Source: Tsukamurella tyrosinosolvens (GTDB taxonomy: Bacteria > Actinomycetota > Actinomycetes > Mycobacteriales > Mycobacteriaceae). From it: 64,000 nucleotides of DNA. The translations under genes and the position numbers were made by a program. Under the pieces are notes generated by a model that was not told the DNA's origin, did no database searches, and worked only from the letters and a program-made list of their open reading frames with translations. The stretch's first letter is position 1. Every line of letters begins with the position of its first letter. The stretch lies in the NCBI RefSeq assembly GCF_900104775.1, contig NZ_FNSA01000003.1, positions 1,240,001 through 1,304,000 on the forward strand, read 5' to 3'. Shown here piece by piece: positions 18,256 through 26,403 of this stretch.

Positions 18256-18605
18256 GGCTTCGAGGGTAGTGGTCGCGGGGCGACGGCCCCCGCGACGGGT
18301 CGCGGCCGTCGAGGAGGTCGCGCGAACGCCCCATTCCCTGGCATGATCGAAGGTGCGACGCGCACCCGTGGTGCGTCGGCGGGCGCGTGTGAAATATGAC
18401 GCGGATCACATCTCAACCACGTGTCGAGGGCTCGCATTCGGGCATCCAGGTGGTATTAGCTAATTTCCCGGTTCAGCTTGACGTGGCAGCTTTGCGCGTG
18501 TGTAATCACAACCGTGTCATTCAGTGCGGCGATCTCTTCGCCGGCGCGGGGCATGCAGACAGGAAGACCATCGAACACCACGAAAGCAACGAGGGAGGCG
18601 GGCCG
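18256..18605. promoter_or_regulatory. fbiA-whiB2 divergent intergenic region (350 nt)
   Basis: No gene fits in this gap. The fbiA end holds a minus-strand -10 TACCCT at 18263-18268, 7 nt before the fbiA GTG. The whiB2 side is unusually AT-rich for this genome and carries the palindrome ATTAGCTAAT at 18455-18464 and the whiB2 promoter at 18478-18506. The whiB2 leader is about 90 nt long and ends in a GGGAGG RBS. Confidence 0.6.
18478..18506 (+). promoter_or_regulatory. whiB2 promoter, near-consensus -35/-10
   Basis: TTGACG (18478-18483) and TGTAAT (18501-18506) are separated by exactly 17 nt, the best housekeeping-type promoter in the window. ATTAGCTAAT lies 14 nt upstream of the -35 and could be an activator or autoregulation site. 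Confidence 0.7.
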
Positions 18606-18932
18606 ATGACGATCGACGCTCATCGTGAACCGTTCGGAAGCTTCTCCGGTGGGTCCAGCCGCGCGCACTTGAGTGTCGTGCCCGCGGGTTTCGAGGAACT
18701 CTACGAGGCCGTCGAGGATCAGTGGCAGGACCGCGCACTGTGCTCGCAGACGGATCCCGAGGCGTTCTTCCCCGAGAAGGGCGGCTCCACCCGCGAGGCC
18801 AAGCGCATCTGCCTGGGCTGCGAGGTGCGCAACGAGTGCCTCGAGTACGCCCTCCAGAAGGACGAGCGCTTCGGCATCTGGGGCGGCCTGTCCGAGCGTG
18901 AGCGGCGCAAGCTCAAGCGCGGCATCATCTGA
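18606..18932 (+). CDS. whiB2: WhiB-family iron-sulfur transcription factor, WhiB2/WhmD type
   Basis: A 108-residue WhiB protein. Four cysteines for a [4Fe-4S] cluster are at residues 46, 69, 72 and 78 (C-x22-C-x2-C-x5-C). The turn GIWGG is at 90-94 and the basic tail SERERRKLKRG follows. WhiB2/WhmD proteins control septation and cell division in mycobacteria. The identification as WhiB2 rests on the fbiAB neighbourhood (Rv3260c-Rv3262), the long N-terminus and DPEAFFPEKGGSTREAKRIC. The RBS GGGAGG lies 6-7 nt before the ATG. A strong hairpin terminator follows, so the gene is monocistronic. Confidence 0.93.
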   Translation: MTIDAHREPFGSFSGGSSRAHLSVVPAGFEELYEAVEDQWQDRALCSQTDPEAFFPEKGGSTREAKRICLGCEVRNECLEYALQKDERFGIWGGLSERERRKLKRGII

Positions 18933-19000
18933 TCGTTCGTCGCGCGGCGGCCGCTGTTCGTACAGCGCCCCGAACGACGCGTCCGTCCGAGCGGTGAGTC

Positions 19001-19019
19001 CCGCCCGGGCGGACTTTTT
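19001..19019 (+). terminator. whiB2 intrinsic terminator
   Basis: The perfect palindrome CCGCCCGGGCGG (19001-19012) is followed by AC and five T residues (19015-19019). It is a classic rho-independent terminator about 70 nt past the whiB2 stop. Confidence 0.8.
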
Positions 19020-19086
19020 CGTTCCGGCACCGGTCGGCCGCGTGCCTCCACCGCCGAGGAATCGATCGTGGCCGGGGCTCCGCCGC

Positions 19087-19587
19087 TCAGAGCGCGTCCG
19101 GGCCGGCGAGCAGGGTCTCCTCGGTCACGCCCAGGTAGTCGCTGATCTGATGCACCAGGATCGCGAGGATCTCGTCCAGCAGGTCCGCCTCCGTCTTCGC
19201 GCGACGCTGCAGCGGGCGGCGGAACAGGATCAGCCGCGCCCGCGTGCGATTCCCGCGGCGGTCGATCCCCACCGGGACCATGCGCGCCAACGGAATCGGG
19301 CCGTCGGCCTCCACCTCGGCCGGCCACGACACCGCGTCCGGATCGTGCGGCAGGATCCCCGGCACGTCGTCGACGGCGATGTCCAGGTCACTCAGCTTGT
19401 CGTGCCACAGCGAGTCGATCTCCGCGAACGCGTCGAGCACCACCTCGTCGAAGTCCTGCGCCCGCGTCCGGTACGCCGGGAGATCGCGGGGCACCAGCGG
19501 GCCGCGCAGCCCGTGGCCGCGACGATCCCGCGCCACACGGCGTCGCAACTGCGCGCCGCCCTCGGGCGTCCGTCTCCTGCTTCTCAT
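19087..19587 (-). CDS. Metallopeptidase-family protein lacking HExxH (Rv3259-like)
   Basis: A 166-residue protein with a basic N-terminus and a central acidic region (FDEVVLDAFAEIDSLWHDKL, then LDIAVDDVPG). The C-terminus ILAILVHQISDYLGVTEETL sits where zincin-like metallopeptidases of this family have an HExxH helix. Here it reads HQISD, so the catalytic Glu and second His are missing and the protein is probably not an active peptidase. Position between whiB2 and the DUF3499 gene matches Rv3259. A TAGACT -10 on the minus strand is 9 nt before the ATG. Confidence 0.75.
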   Translation of the reverse strand: MRSRRRTPEGGAQLRRRVARDRRGHGLRGPLVPRDLPAYRTRAQDFDEVVLDAFAEIDSLWHDKLSDLDIAVDDVPGILPHDPDAVSWPAEVEADGPIPLARMVPVGIDRRGNRTRARLILFRRPLQRRAKTEADLLDEILAILVHQISDYLGVTEETLLAGPDAL

Positions 19588-19675
19588 CGTGTTCTCAGTC
19601 TAGGCGGAGCCGCCCCGGACGGCCGCCGCGCGGCGCTGTCCGGTGTGTCGGGAGCGCGCCGCCCGAGCCAGGGGT

Positions 19676-19681
19676 TAACCT
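19676..19681 (+). promoter_or_regulatory. -10 element of leaderless DUF3499 gene
   Basis: TAACCT lies 7 nt before the GTG start with no RBS between, the leaderless arrangement. The promoters for the metallopeptidase-like gene and this gene diverge within about 100 nt. Confidence 0.5.
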
Positions 19682-19688
19682 TCTTGCT

Positions 19689-20174
19689 GTGAACTCCGTC
19701 CGTCAGTGCTGCCGCCCCGGCTGCAGGAACCACGCCGTGGCGACGCTGACGTTCGACTACCGCCAGTCGATCGCGGTGTTGGGCCCGCTGGGAACCACGA
19801 GCGAGCCCCACTCCTGGGACCTCTGCGAGTTCCACGCCACCCGCATGACCGCGCCGCGCGGCTGGGAGATGCTCCGCAATCTGCCTGCGTACAGCGCCGC
19901 GTCCGTGGGCAACGCCGCCCTCGACGACGACCTCACCGCGCTGGCCGACACCGTCCACGAGCGCGCCGCGCGCGAGCAGGGCCGCCACGCACCCGAGCCC
20001 GCCGACGCGCCCCTGCGCTCGCTGCCGCCGATCGGCGCGATGCGCCCCGTCCACGACGGTCTCGGTGGTCCGAACGTCACGCCGTCGACACATCCCGGCG
20101 GATCGGCGCCCAAGCACGCCGCCCGGCCCGGCCGTCGCGGTCATCTGCGGGTGCTGCCCGACCCCGTCGACTGA
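19689..20174 (+). CDS. DUF3499 family protein (Rv3258c-like)
   Basis: A 161-residue protein. The N-half carries CCRPGCRNHAVATLTFDYRQ and, near residue 45, WDLCEFHATRMTAPRGWEML. The Cys and His spacing looks like a small zinc-binding fold of four ligands. The C-half is Pro- and Ala-rich and probably disordered. DUF3499 is conserved in actinobacteria next to manB; the function is unknown. The GTG at 19689 is preceded by a -10 and no RBS. Confidence 0.85.
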   Translation: MNSVRQCCRPGCRNHAVATLTFDYRQSIAVLGPLGTTSEPHSWDLCEFHATRMTAPRGWEMLRNLPAYSAASVGNAALDDDLTALADTVHERAAREQGRHAPEPADAPLRSLPPIGAMRPVHDGLGGPNVTPSTHPGGSAPKHAARPGRRGHLRVLPDPVD

Positions 20175-20300
20175 GAGTCGCCCGAGAAGCGTCACGTCGC
20201 TCGCGCCGGATGCCTGTCCGCGTCCCGTTTGCCGATAGGGTGGGGCGTCCGCACGGGCCCGCCGGGTCCGTGCCTGCCGTTTCACAGGAGGTCGTCGAGC

Positions 20301-21671
20301 GTGGTTCGAGCGCTGGAGTCGGTGCAGGCTGTCATCAAGGCGTACGACGTGCGCGGCCTGGTCGGGGAGCAGATCGACGAGGGCTTCGTCCGTGACGTGG
20401 GCGCCGCCTTCGGCGCGCTGATCCGCGGCGAGGGCGCGACCGACGCCGTCGTCGGCCACGACATGCGCGACTCGTCGCCGTCGCTGTCCGCGGCCTTCGC
20501 CGAGGGCCTGACGGCGCAGGGCGTGAACGTCACCCTCATCGGCCTCGCCTCCACCGACGAGCTGTACTTCGCGTCGGGCCTGCTCGACCGCCCCGGCGCG
20601 ATGTTCACGGCCTCGCACAACCCCGCGGCCTACAACGGCATCAAGCTCTGCCGCGCCGGCGCCAAGCCGGTCGGGCAGGAGACGGGTCTGCAGCAGATCA
20701 CCCAGCAGGTGGCCGACGGCGTCCCGTCGTACGACGGTGCCCCCGGCCGGGTGTCCGAGCGGGACGTCCTCGACGAGTACGGCGACTACCTGCGGAAGCT
20801 CGTCGACCTGTCCGGCTCGCGCCCGCTGCGCGTGGCCGTCGACGCCGGCAACGGCATGGGCGGCTTCACCGTGCCCTCGGTCCTCGGCCCCGTCGAAGCG
20901 CTCGACGTGCGCCCGCTGTTCTTCGAGCTCGACGGCAACTTCCCGAACCACGAGGCCAACCCGCTCGACCCGAAGAACCTCGTCGACCTGCAGAAGTTCG
21001 TGGTCGAGCAGGGCGCGGACATCGGCCTCGCCTTCGACGGCGACGCCGACCGCTGCTTCGTCGTGGACGAGAAGGGCGAGCCCGTCTCGCCGTCGGCCGT
21101 GACCGCCCTCGTCGCCGAGCGGGAGCTCGCGAAGAACCCCGGCGCCACCGTGATCCACAATCTCATCACGTCGAAGGCGGTGCCCGAGATCATCGCCGAG
21201 AACGGCGGCACCGCGGTGCGCACCCGTGTGGGCCACTCGTTCATCAAGGCCCGGATGGCCGAGACGGGCGCCGTCTTCGGCGGCGAGCACTCCGCGCACT
21301 ACTACTTCCGCGAGTTCTGGGGCGCCGACTCCGGCATGCTGGCGGCGATGCACGTGCTGGCCGCGCTGGGCGAGCAGTCCAAGCCCCTCTCCGAGCTGAT
21401 GGGCGTGTACGACCGGTACGCGGCGTCGGGGGAGATCAACTCGACGGTGGCGGACCAGGGCGAGCGCACGCGCGCCGTGCTCGATGCGTTCGCGGACGAA
21501 ATCCAGAGCACCGATGAACTGGACGGCGTGACGGTACAGTTGGATTCGGGCGCCTGGTTCAACCTGCGCGCTTCCAATACCGAGCCGCTGCTCCGGCTGA
21601 ACGTCGAGGCGGCGTCCACGGACGAGGTGCGCGCGCTGACCGAGCGGATCCTGGCGATCGTACGTGCCTGA
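20301..21671 (+). CDS. manB: Phosphomannomutase/phosphoglucomutase ManB
   Basis: A 456-residue alpha-D-phosphohexomutase. It interconverts mannose-6- and mannose-1-phosphate, feeding GDP-mannose for mannosylated lipids and glycans. The phosphoserine loop TASHNPAAYNGIK, the metal loop FDGDADRCF, the sugar loop GGEHSAHYYF and the C-terminal phosphate loop RASNTEPLLRLNVEA are all present. I start at the GTG at 20301 because AGGAGG (20286-20291) is 9 nt before it; an ATG 72 nt upstream would add a non-conserved tail. It matches Rv3257c and is followed by tobH and manA. Confidence 0.95.
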   Translation: MVRALESVQAVIKAYDVRGLVGEQIDEGFVRDVGAAFGALIRGEGATDAVVGHDMRDSSPSLSAAFAEGLTAQGVNVTLIGLASTDELYFASGLLDRPGAMFTASHNPAAYNGIKLCRAGAKPVGQETGLQQITQQVADGVPSYDGAPGRVSERDVLDEYGDYLRKLVDLSGSRPLRVAVDAGNGMGGFTVPSVLGPVEALDVRPLFFELDGNFPNHEANPLDPKNLVDLQKFVVEQGADIGLAFDGDADRCFVVDEKGEPVSPSAVTALVAERELAKNPGATVIHNLITSKAVPEIIAENGGTAVRTRVGHSFIKARMAETGAVFGGEHSAHYYFREFWGADSGMLAAMHVLAALGEQSKPLSELMGVYDRYAASGEINSTVADQGERTRAVLDAFADEIQSTDELDGVTVQLDSGAWFNLRASNTEPLLRLNVEAASTDEVRALTERILAIVRA

Positions 21672-21740
21672 TCGCGCAGTGTGCTCCGGCGGTCGGAACG
21701 GCGCCGGCGGGGCCCAGCGCCGATGGGACGGGAGGAAGCC

Positions 21741-22847
21741 GTGACCGAGATTGCCGATCTCGATGATCCGGCGGGTCTGATCGCGGCCGACGTGGGCGGG
21801 CACCTGCGTGCCGCCGCGCTCGCGGGCGCGCAGGCGCGCGCGGTCGCCAGCGCCGTCGACGAGGGCGCCCTCGCCCAGCTCGACGGCCTCACGCCGCGCG
21901 CCGTCGTGGTGGTCTGCGGCGCGGGTCCCGCGGCGGCCGCCGCCGGCTTCGTCGAGGCCCTCACCGCCGGCCGGTTCGACGTCCCACTCGTCCGCTCCAC
22001 CGAGCTGCCGCCGTGGGTGGGGGCGCTCGACGTGGTCGTCGTCTGCGGCTTCGACGCGGGCGACCTCGTGCTCGCCCGTGCCATCGCCACGGCCGCGCGC
22101 CGCGGCGCCGTCGTCGTGGTCGCCGTCCCCATGGAGGGCCCCGTCGCCGAGGCGGCCGCGGGGCGCACCGTCGACCTCTCGCCGCGCCTGCGCGTGCCCG
22201 AGCGGTTCGGCTTCGTCGGCGTCGCCGCCGCGCTGCTCGCCGTGCTCGGCCGGCTCTCCGGCACCGACCGCGGCGACGCGCCCGGGGAGGGATTCCTGCA
22301 CTCGCTCGCGGAGACGCTCGACGACGAGGCCGTGCGCGGCGCGCCCGATCGGGACGTCGAATCCAATCCCGCCAAGCGCCTCGCGGCCCGCATGACGGGC
22401 CGGCGGGTCGCGCTCACCGCCGATACCGCGCCCGGCCTCGCCGTCGCGGAACACGCGGCGTCGCAGGCGCTCACGCTCGGCGGGCAGGTCGTCGCCGCGG
22501 TGGGCCTCGCCGACGTCGAGCTGGCCACGCCGGAGCTCGCGTCCGCGCCGTCCGGCGGCGCGCTGGAGACGGGCGCCGCGGTGGACCCGCTGTTCCACGA
22601 TCCGTTCCTCGACGGCCCCGCTGCGCAGACGCCGCTGCGGGTCCTGATCCTGACCACGGAGCAGCGCGCGCCGCTGGTGGAGGCGCGGCTGCGCGCCCTG
22701 CCGGACGTGGAGTCGCTCCCCGTCGACGAGGGCGCCGAGCGCGCGCCGGAGACGACGGGTCCGCGCGCGGACGCGCTGGACCTCCTGGCACTGGCGGTAC
22801 GGTTCGATCTCGCGTCGGTCTACCGGCGCCTGACGGGGGAGGCGTGA
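21741..22847 (+). CDS. TobH-like SIS-type protein between manB and manA
   Basis: A 368-residue protein related to the TobH/Rv3256c family, with a phosphoglucose-isomerase/SIS-like layout: repeated VVVVCGAGPAAAAAGF and DVVVVCGFDAGDLVLARAI alpha-beta units, and a second half starting near AKRLAARMTGRRVALTADTAPG. Catalytic residues of sugar isomerases are not obvious. Its fixed place between manB and manA suggests a role with mannose phosphates. The GTG start has GGAGGAAGCC directly upstream. The stop overlaps the manA ATG by one base. Confidence 0.82.
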   Translation: MTEIADLDDPAGLIAADVGGHLRAAALAGAQARAVASAVDEGALAQLDGLTPRAVVVVCGAGPAAAAAGFVEALTAGRFDVPLVRSTELPPWVGALDVVVVCGFDAGDLVLARAIATAARRGAVVVVAVPMEGPVAEAAAGRTVDLSPRLRVPERFGFVGVAAALLAVLGRLSGTDRGDAPGEGFLHSLAETLDDEAVRGAPDRDVESNPAKRLAARMTGRRVALTADTAPGLAVAEHAASQALTLGGQVVAAVGLADVELATPELASAPSGGALETGAAVDPLFHDPFLDGPAAQTPLRVLILTTEQRAPLVEARLRALPDVESLPVDEGAERAPETTGPRADALDLLALAVRFDLASVYRRLTGEA

Positions 22848-24088
22848 TGCAGCGGATCGAGGGAGTCATCCGGCCGTACGCCTGGGGCTCGCGGACGGTC
22901 CTGGCGACGATGCAGGGGCGGCACGTGCCGTCCAACCATCCCGAGGCCGAGCTGTGGTTCGGCGCGCACCCCGCCGACCCGGCCAAGCTGTACGACGCCT
23001 CCGACACCGCCACGGACGGTGACCTGCTGTCCGCGATCGGCGCCGACCTCGACGGTCAGCTCGGCCCCGCGTGCCGCGGCGAGTTCGGCGACCGCCTGCC
23101 CTACCTGGTGAAGGTGCTCGCGGCCGACGAGCCGCTCTCCCTGCAGGCCCACCCGTCGCGGGAGCAGGCCGAGGAGGGCTTCGCCCGCGAGAACGCCGCC
23201 GGCATCCCCCTCGACGCCCCCGAGCGCAACTACCGCGACGCCGCGCACAAACCCGAGGTCGTCATCGCGCTGAGCCGGTTCGAGGCCCTCGCCGGCTTCC
23301 GCGACCCGGCAGTCACCGTCGAACTGCTGCGGGTGCTGGCCGTACCGGAGCTGGACAGCTACCTGGGCCTGCTCGCCGGGCAGCCGGACTCGCAGGGCCT
23401 GCGCGCGCTGGTCACGACGTGGATCACGCTGCCGCAGCCCGCGCTCGCGGTGCTGGTGCCCGCGGTGCTCGCCGGCTGCGTGCGCTACCTCGAGAGCGGC
23501 GCGGAGCAATTCAAGGGCGAGGCGCAGCTCGCGCTGACGCTGGGGGAGCGCTACCCCGACGACGCCGGAGTGCTGGCGGCGCTGCTGCTCAACCGGATCG
23601 TGCTCGACCCGGGACAGGCCCTGTACCTGTCGGCGGGCAACTTGCACGCGTACGTGAGCGGCGCGGCCGTGGAGGTCATGGCGAACTCCGACAACGTGCT
23701 CCGCGGCGGGCTCACGCCCAAGCACGTCGACGTGCCGGAGCTGCTGCGGGTGCTGGACTTCACGCCCCGCGCACCGTCGGACCTGGCGCCCCGCACGGCG
23801 ACCGTGGGCCCGGAGGTCGTGTTCTCGACGCCCGCGCCGGAGTTCCGGGTCTCGCGGGTGCGGCTCGACGGGACCGCGCTCAAGCGCGCCGCGTCGGTGG
23901 AGCTGGACGCACGCGGCCCGCAGCTGCTCGTCGTCACCGAGGGAACGGTGACGGTGCGCAGTGCGGGCCGGTCGATCGACGTGCCGGCGGGCAGCGGCCT
24001 GTGGATGGCCGCGTCCGATCCGGGCGTCGTGGTGGCCGCCCACTCACCGGCGGCGGAGTTCTTCCGCACGCTGGTGGGCGGGCACTAG
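22847..24088 (+). CDS. manA: Mannose-6-phosphate isomerase, class I
   Basis: A 413-residue zinc enzyme that interconverts fructose-6- and mannose-6-phosphate, the entry to mannose metabolism. VIRPYAWGSRT opens the cupin, PEAELWFGAHPADPAKL and KVLAADEPLSLQAHPSREQA hold the Gln and His zinc ligands, HKPEVVIALSRFEALAGF gives the Glu, and LSAGNLHAYVSGAAVEVMANSDNV gives the last His and the active-site loop. It ends the manB-tobH-manA operon and converges on the orphan antitoxin gene with a 13-nt gap. Confidence 0.95.
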   Translation: MQRIEGVIRPYAWGSRTVLATMQGRHVPSNHPEAELWFGAHPADPAKLYDASDTATDGDLLSAIGADLDGQLGPACRGEFGDRLPYLVKVLAADEPLSLQAHPSREQAEEGFARENAAGIPLDAPERNYRDAAHKPEVVIALSRFEALAGFRDPAVTVELLRVLAVPELDSYLGLLAGQPDSQGLRALVTTWITLPQPALAVLVPAVLAGCVRYLESGAEQFKGEAQLALTLGERYPDDAGVLAALLLNRIVLDPGQALYLSAGNLHAYVSGAAVEVMANSDNVLRGGLTPKHVDVPELLRVLDFTPRAPSDLAPRTATVGPEVVFSTPAPEFRVSRVRLDGTALKRAASVELDARGPQLLVVTEGTVTVRSAGRSIDVPAGSGLWMAASDPGVVVAAHSPAAEFFRTLVGGH

Positions 24089-24101
24089 GCCACCGCAGCG
24101 G

Positions 24102-24305
24102 TCAGCAGCCGCCGAGGTTCTCGTAGAACGTCTCGGGGATGTCGAAGGTCTGCATGTTCGCCACGGCGACGGCCTCGGGCTGTGCCTTGCTGAGCACGGC
24201 GAGCGGCTTGCCGTCGCGCGTGAGCAGCACATCGTCTCCACCCTCGACGATGCCGAGGAGCTGGGCGACGGTCTGATCGGTGGTGTGCGCGAAAGTCTTG
24301 GTCAT
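24102..24305 (-). CDS. Phd/YefM-type antitoxin, orphan
   Basis: A 67-residue protein in the Phd/YefM fold: VAQLLGIVEGGDDVLLTRDGKPLAVLS is the DNA-binding beta-hairpin region, and the acidic, aromatic C-terminus FDIPETFYENLGGC would bind a toxin. No toxin gene is adjacent: the gene is tail-to-tail with manA, and upstream lies the divergent peptide-exporter unit. It may regulate that unit, or pair with a toxin elsewhere. The upstream gap holds three AGTAAC half-sites. It interrupts a block that in M. tuberculosis runs manA to the permease, so it is probably accessory. Confidence 0.82.
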   Translation of the reverse strand: MTKTFAHTTDQTVAQLLGIVEGGDDVLLTRDGKPLAVLSKAQPEAVAVANMQTFDIPETFYENLGGC

Positions 24306-24317
24306 AGGCCCGACGGT

Positions 24318-24381
24318 AAGTGTTACTTGCCGGTACGCCAACAGTTTTCGCCTACCAACCAGTAACACCCGCGAGTAACTT
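24318..24381. promoter_or_regulatory. AGTAAC repeat cluster between phd-like gene and peptide-exporter genes
   Basis: GTGTTACT (24320-24327) and AGTAACAC (24361-24368) are a perfect 8-bp inverted repeat 33 nt apart, and AGTAAC occurs a third time at 24374-24379. TTGGTA and TACCGG on the minus strand, spaced 17 nt, lie between the arms and could be the antitoxin promoter. The layout suggests an operator that serves both divergent units. Confidence 0.55.
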
Positions 24382-24493
24382 CCGCTCCCATGCGACTGCC
24401 AGCTCCACGGCAGAGTGCGCCCAGGCGGCGCCGCGAGAGTGGTCCTTGCAACGAAGAACGGCCGACGAGGCCACGACGCAAGGAGATGAACAC

Positions 24494-24622
24494 ATGGCAG
24501 CACCGGGACAGGGCAACGGTCAGGGACAGCGACCGGGACAGCCGAAGCCTGCGCAGCCCCAGCGCCGCCGGGTGCGTCGCTGGAACCCGCAGGCCCGCCG
24601 CTGGGACTGGGTCTGGCAGTGA
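24494..24622 (+). CDS. Trp/Arg-rich 42-residue peptide upstream of ABC exporter
   Basis: A small ORF with AGGAG 8 nt before its ATG. The first half is a Gly/Gln/Pro low-complexity run (MAAPGQGNGQGQRPGQPKPA) and the second half is strongly basic and aromatic (RRRVRRWNPQARRWDWVWQ): eight Arg and four Trp in the last 19 residues, with two RRW units and a terminal W-x-W-x-W. The ABC exporter starts 13 nt after the stop. I do not recognise the family. A secreted antimicrobial or signalling peptide is a reasonable guess; no peptidase or modification enzyme is nearby. The stop-to-start spacing and the RBS argue that it is a real gene. Confidence 0.65.
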   Translation: MAAPGQGNGQGQRPGQPKPAQPQRRRVRRWNPQARRWDWVWQ

Positions 24623-24635
24623 CCCGAGGAGTCCG

Positions 24636-26333
24636 ATGACGTCCACGAGCATGCTGCGGCTGCTGTGGGCCCACACGCCGGGCCACCGACGATCCCTCGT
24701 CGGTGGCCTGGCACTGTTGGTCGCGGCGGCCCTCGTCGAGGTGGCGTCGGTGCTGGTCATGGCCGACGTGCTCACCGCGGTCCTGGATTCCGCCTCGCTC
24801 GCCGGCGCGGTCCGCGGGGTCACGGCCTGGGTGGGCGTGACGCTCCTCGGCGCCCTTCTCACCTACGCCGGGACCCTCGCGACCTGCCGGGCCGCCGAGG
24901 GCACCGTCCTCGCTCTGCGCGACGAGGTCCTCGCCCGCGTGCTGCGGCTGCCGATGGACGAGGTCCACCGCCTCTCCACCGGCGACGTGGTGGTCCGGCT
25001 GACGGAGGACGTCGTGGTGCTGGAGACCGCGCTGTCGGTCTCCGTGGTGCAGGCCGTGGTCGCGGTCCTCACCACCGGCGGGCTGATCGCCGTGGCGTGG
25101 TGGCTGAGCTGGCAGCTGACCCTGATCGCGCTGGTCGCGGTGCCGATCCTGATCGGGCTCACCCGCGCCTTCCGGGGAGCCCAGGAGCGCGCGACCGCGC
25201 GCGAGCGGGCCGCGCACTCCGCGCTCGGGACCACCGTCGCCGAGGTCGCGGGCACCGTCGAGCACGTGCGCCTGCACGCGATGGAGGACGCCGAGCAGGC
25301 GGACGTCCACCGCCGCGGGGCGACGCTGTTCGCCGCCCGGATGCGCGAGGCGCGCGTCCACGCGGCGTTCGGCGGGGTCCTCGGCTCCGCGCAGGCGGTC
25401 ACGTTGATCGCGGTCTCGGTGGCGGGCGTCGTGCTCGTCCGCACCGGTCACCTCACCTACGGTGCGCTGATCGCGCTCACCGGCTACCTCGGCTACCTCT
25501 ATCCCCGGGTGCAGGACGTCGCCGAGAGCCGGCTCGCGCTCGTCGGCGCGCGGATCAGCGCGGAGCGGCTCGTCGAGCTCGCGGGGCCGCTCGGTGCGCC
25601 GGTCCGCGCGCTGTCGCCCGACGGTGCCCGGTCCGGGGGCTCCGCTGTCGGGCTCGACGGTGCCGGGACCCGGCTGATGCGGCCCGGCGTACGGGTGCGA
25701 GTGACGGGGCTCCGCGCGCGGCGCGGCGACTTCGCGCTCGACTGTGCCGAGTTCACGGCCGAACCGGGCGGCGTCACCGCCGTGGTCGGGCCGTCCGGCT
25801 CCGGCAAGTCGACCCTCGCGCACGTCCTCGCCGGCCTGACGCCGGCCGAGGGCACCGTCGAACTGGGCGGCCGTGCGGGCCTGGCCGGCGCGGAGCTGCG
25901 CGAGCTCGTGACGCTCGTGCCGCAGCGCACCGTGATCCGCACCGGGACCCTCGCGTCGAACATCGCCTACGGCAGCGGGGCCGACCCGTGCGTCGCCGGT
26001 GACCTCGCGGGCGCCGACGAGTTCGTGCGCCGACTGCCAAACGGCTACGCGACGCCGACCTCCCTGGGCGGGGAGGAGCTCTCCGGTGGGCAGCGGCAGC
26101 GGATCGCCCTCGCCCGCGGCCTGGGGCGACTCACCCCGGTGCTGATCCTCGACGAGCCGAGTACAGGACTGGATCGGGCGAACACCGAGCGCCTGGCGCG
26201 CGTACTGCGGTCGATCGCGGTGCGCCGCACCGTCATCGTGATCACCCACGATCCGCGGCTCCGCGCCGCCGCCGACCGCTGCTACCGCGTGGCGGACGGG
26301 CGGGTGCTGGCGGAGGTCGGTGCAGACGCCTGA
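24636..26333 (+). CDS. ABC exporter, fused permease and ATPase (half-transporter)
   Basis: A 565-residue type-I ABC half-exporter. Residues about 20-300 hold six hydrophobic membrane segments, and the nucleotide-binding domain follows with GPSGSGKST (Walker A, near 385), ELSGGQRQR (signature, near 481) and VLILDEPS (Walker B, near 501), then the His of ITHDPR. No C39 peptidase domain is present. I start at the ATG at 24636 with GAGGAG just upstream; an ATG at 24390 in the same frame would add an 82-residue Arg-rich tail over the peptide gene. It is probably a homodimer that exports the peptide encoded before it; lipid or drug export is the alternative. Confidence 0.85.
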   Translation: MTSTSMLRLLWAHTPGHRRSLVGGLALLVAAALVEVASVLVMADVLTAVLDSASLAGAVRGVTAWVGVTLLGALLTYAGTLATCRAAEGTVLALRDEVLARVLRLPMDEVHRLSTGDVVVRLTEDVVVLETALSVSVVQAVVAVLTTGGLIAVAWWLSWQLTLIALVAVPILIGLTRAFRGAQERATARERAAHSALGTTVAEVAGTVEHVRLHAMEDAEQADVHRRGATLFAARMREARVHAAFGGVLGSAQAVTLIAVSVAGVVLVRTGHLTYGALIALTGYLGYLYPRVQDVAESRLALVGARISAERLVELAGPLGAPVRALSPDGARSGGSAVGLDGAGTRLMRPGVRVRVTGLRARRGDFALDCAEFTAEPGGVTAVVGPSGSGKSTLAHVLAGLTPAEGTVELGGRAGLAGAELRELVTLVPQRTVIRTGTLASNIAYGSGADPCVAGDLAGADEFVRRLPNGYATPTSLGGEELSGGQRQRIALARGLGRLTPVLILDEPSTGLDRANTERLARVLRSIAVRRTVIVITHDPRLRAAADRCYRVADGRVLAEVGADA

Positions 26334-26403
26334 AATGCCCCGCCGCGGTGCCGCAGTGGTGTTTGATGAATCGTCACACACCCGAGACGACACAGGAGCA
26401 CGC

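Noticed and set aside
19584-22598. A 1004-codon minus-strand frame opposite DUF3499, manB and tobH
   Set aside because: Shadow of three well-supported plus-strand genes.
24390-24635. Extended N-terminus of the ABC exporter from ATG 24390
   Set aside because: The extra 82 residues are Arg/Ser/Pro-rich, precede any membrane segment and overlap the micropeptide; the ATG at 24636 has its own RBS.
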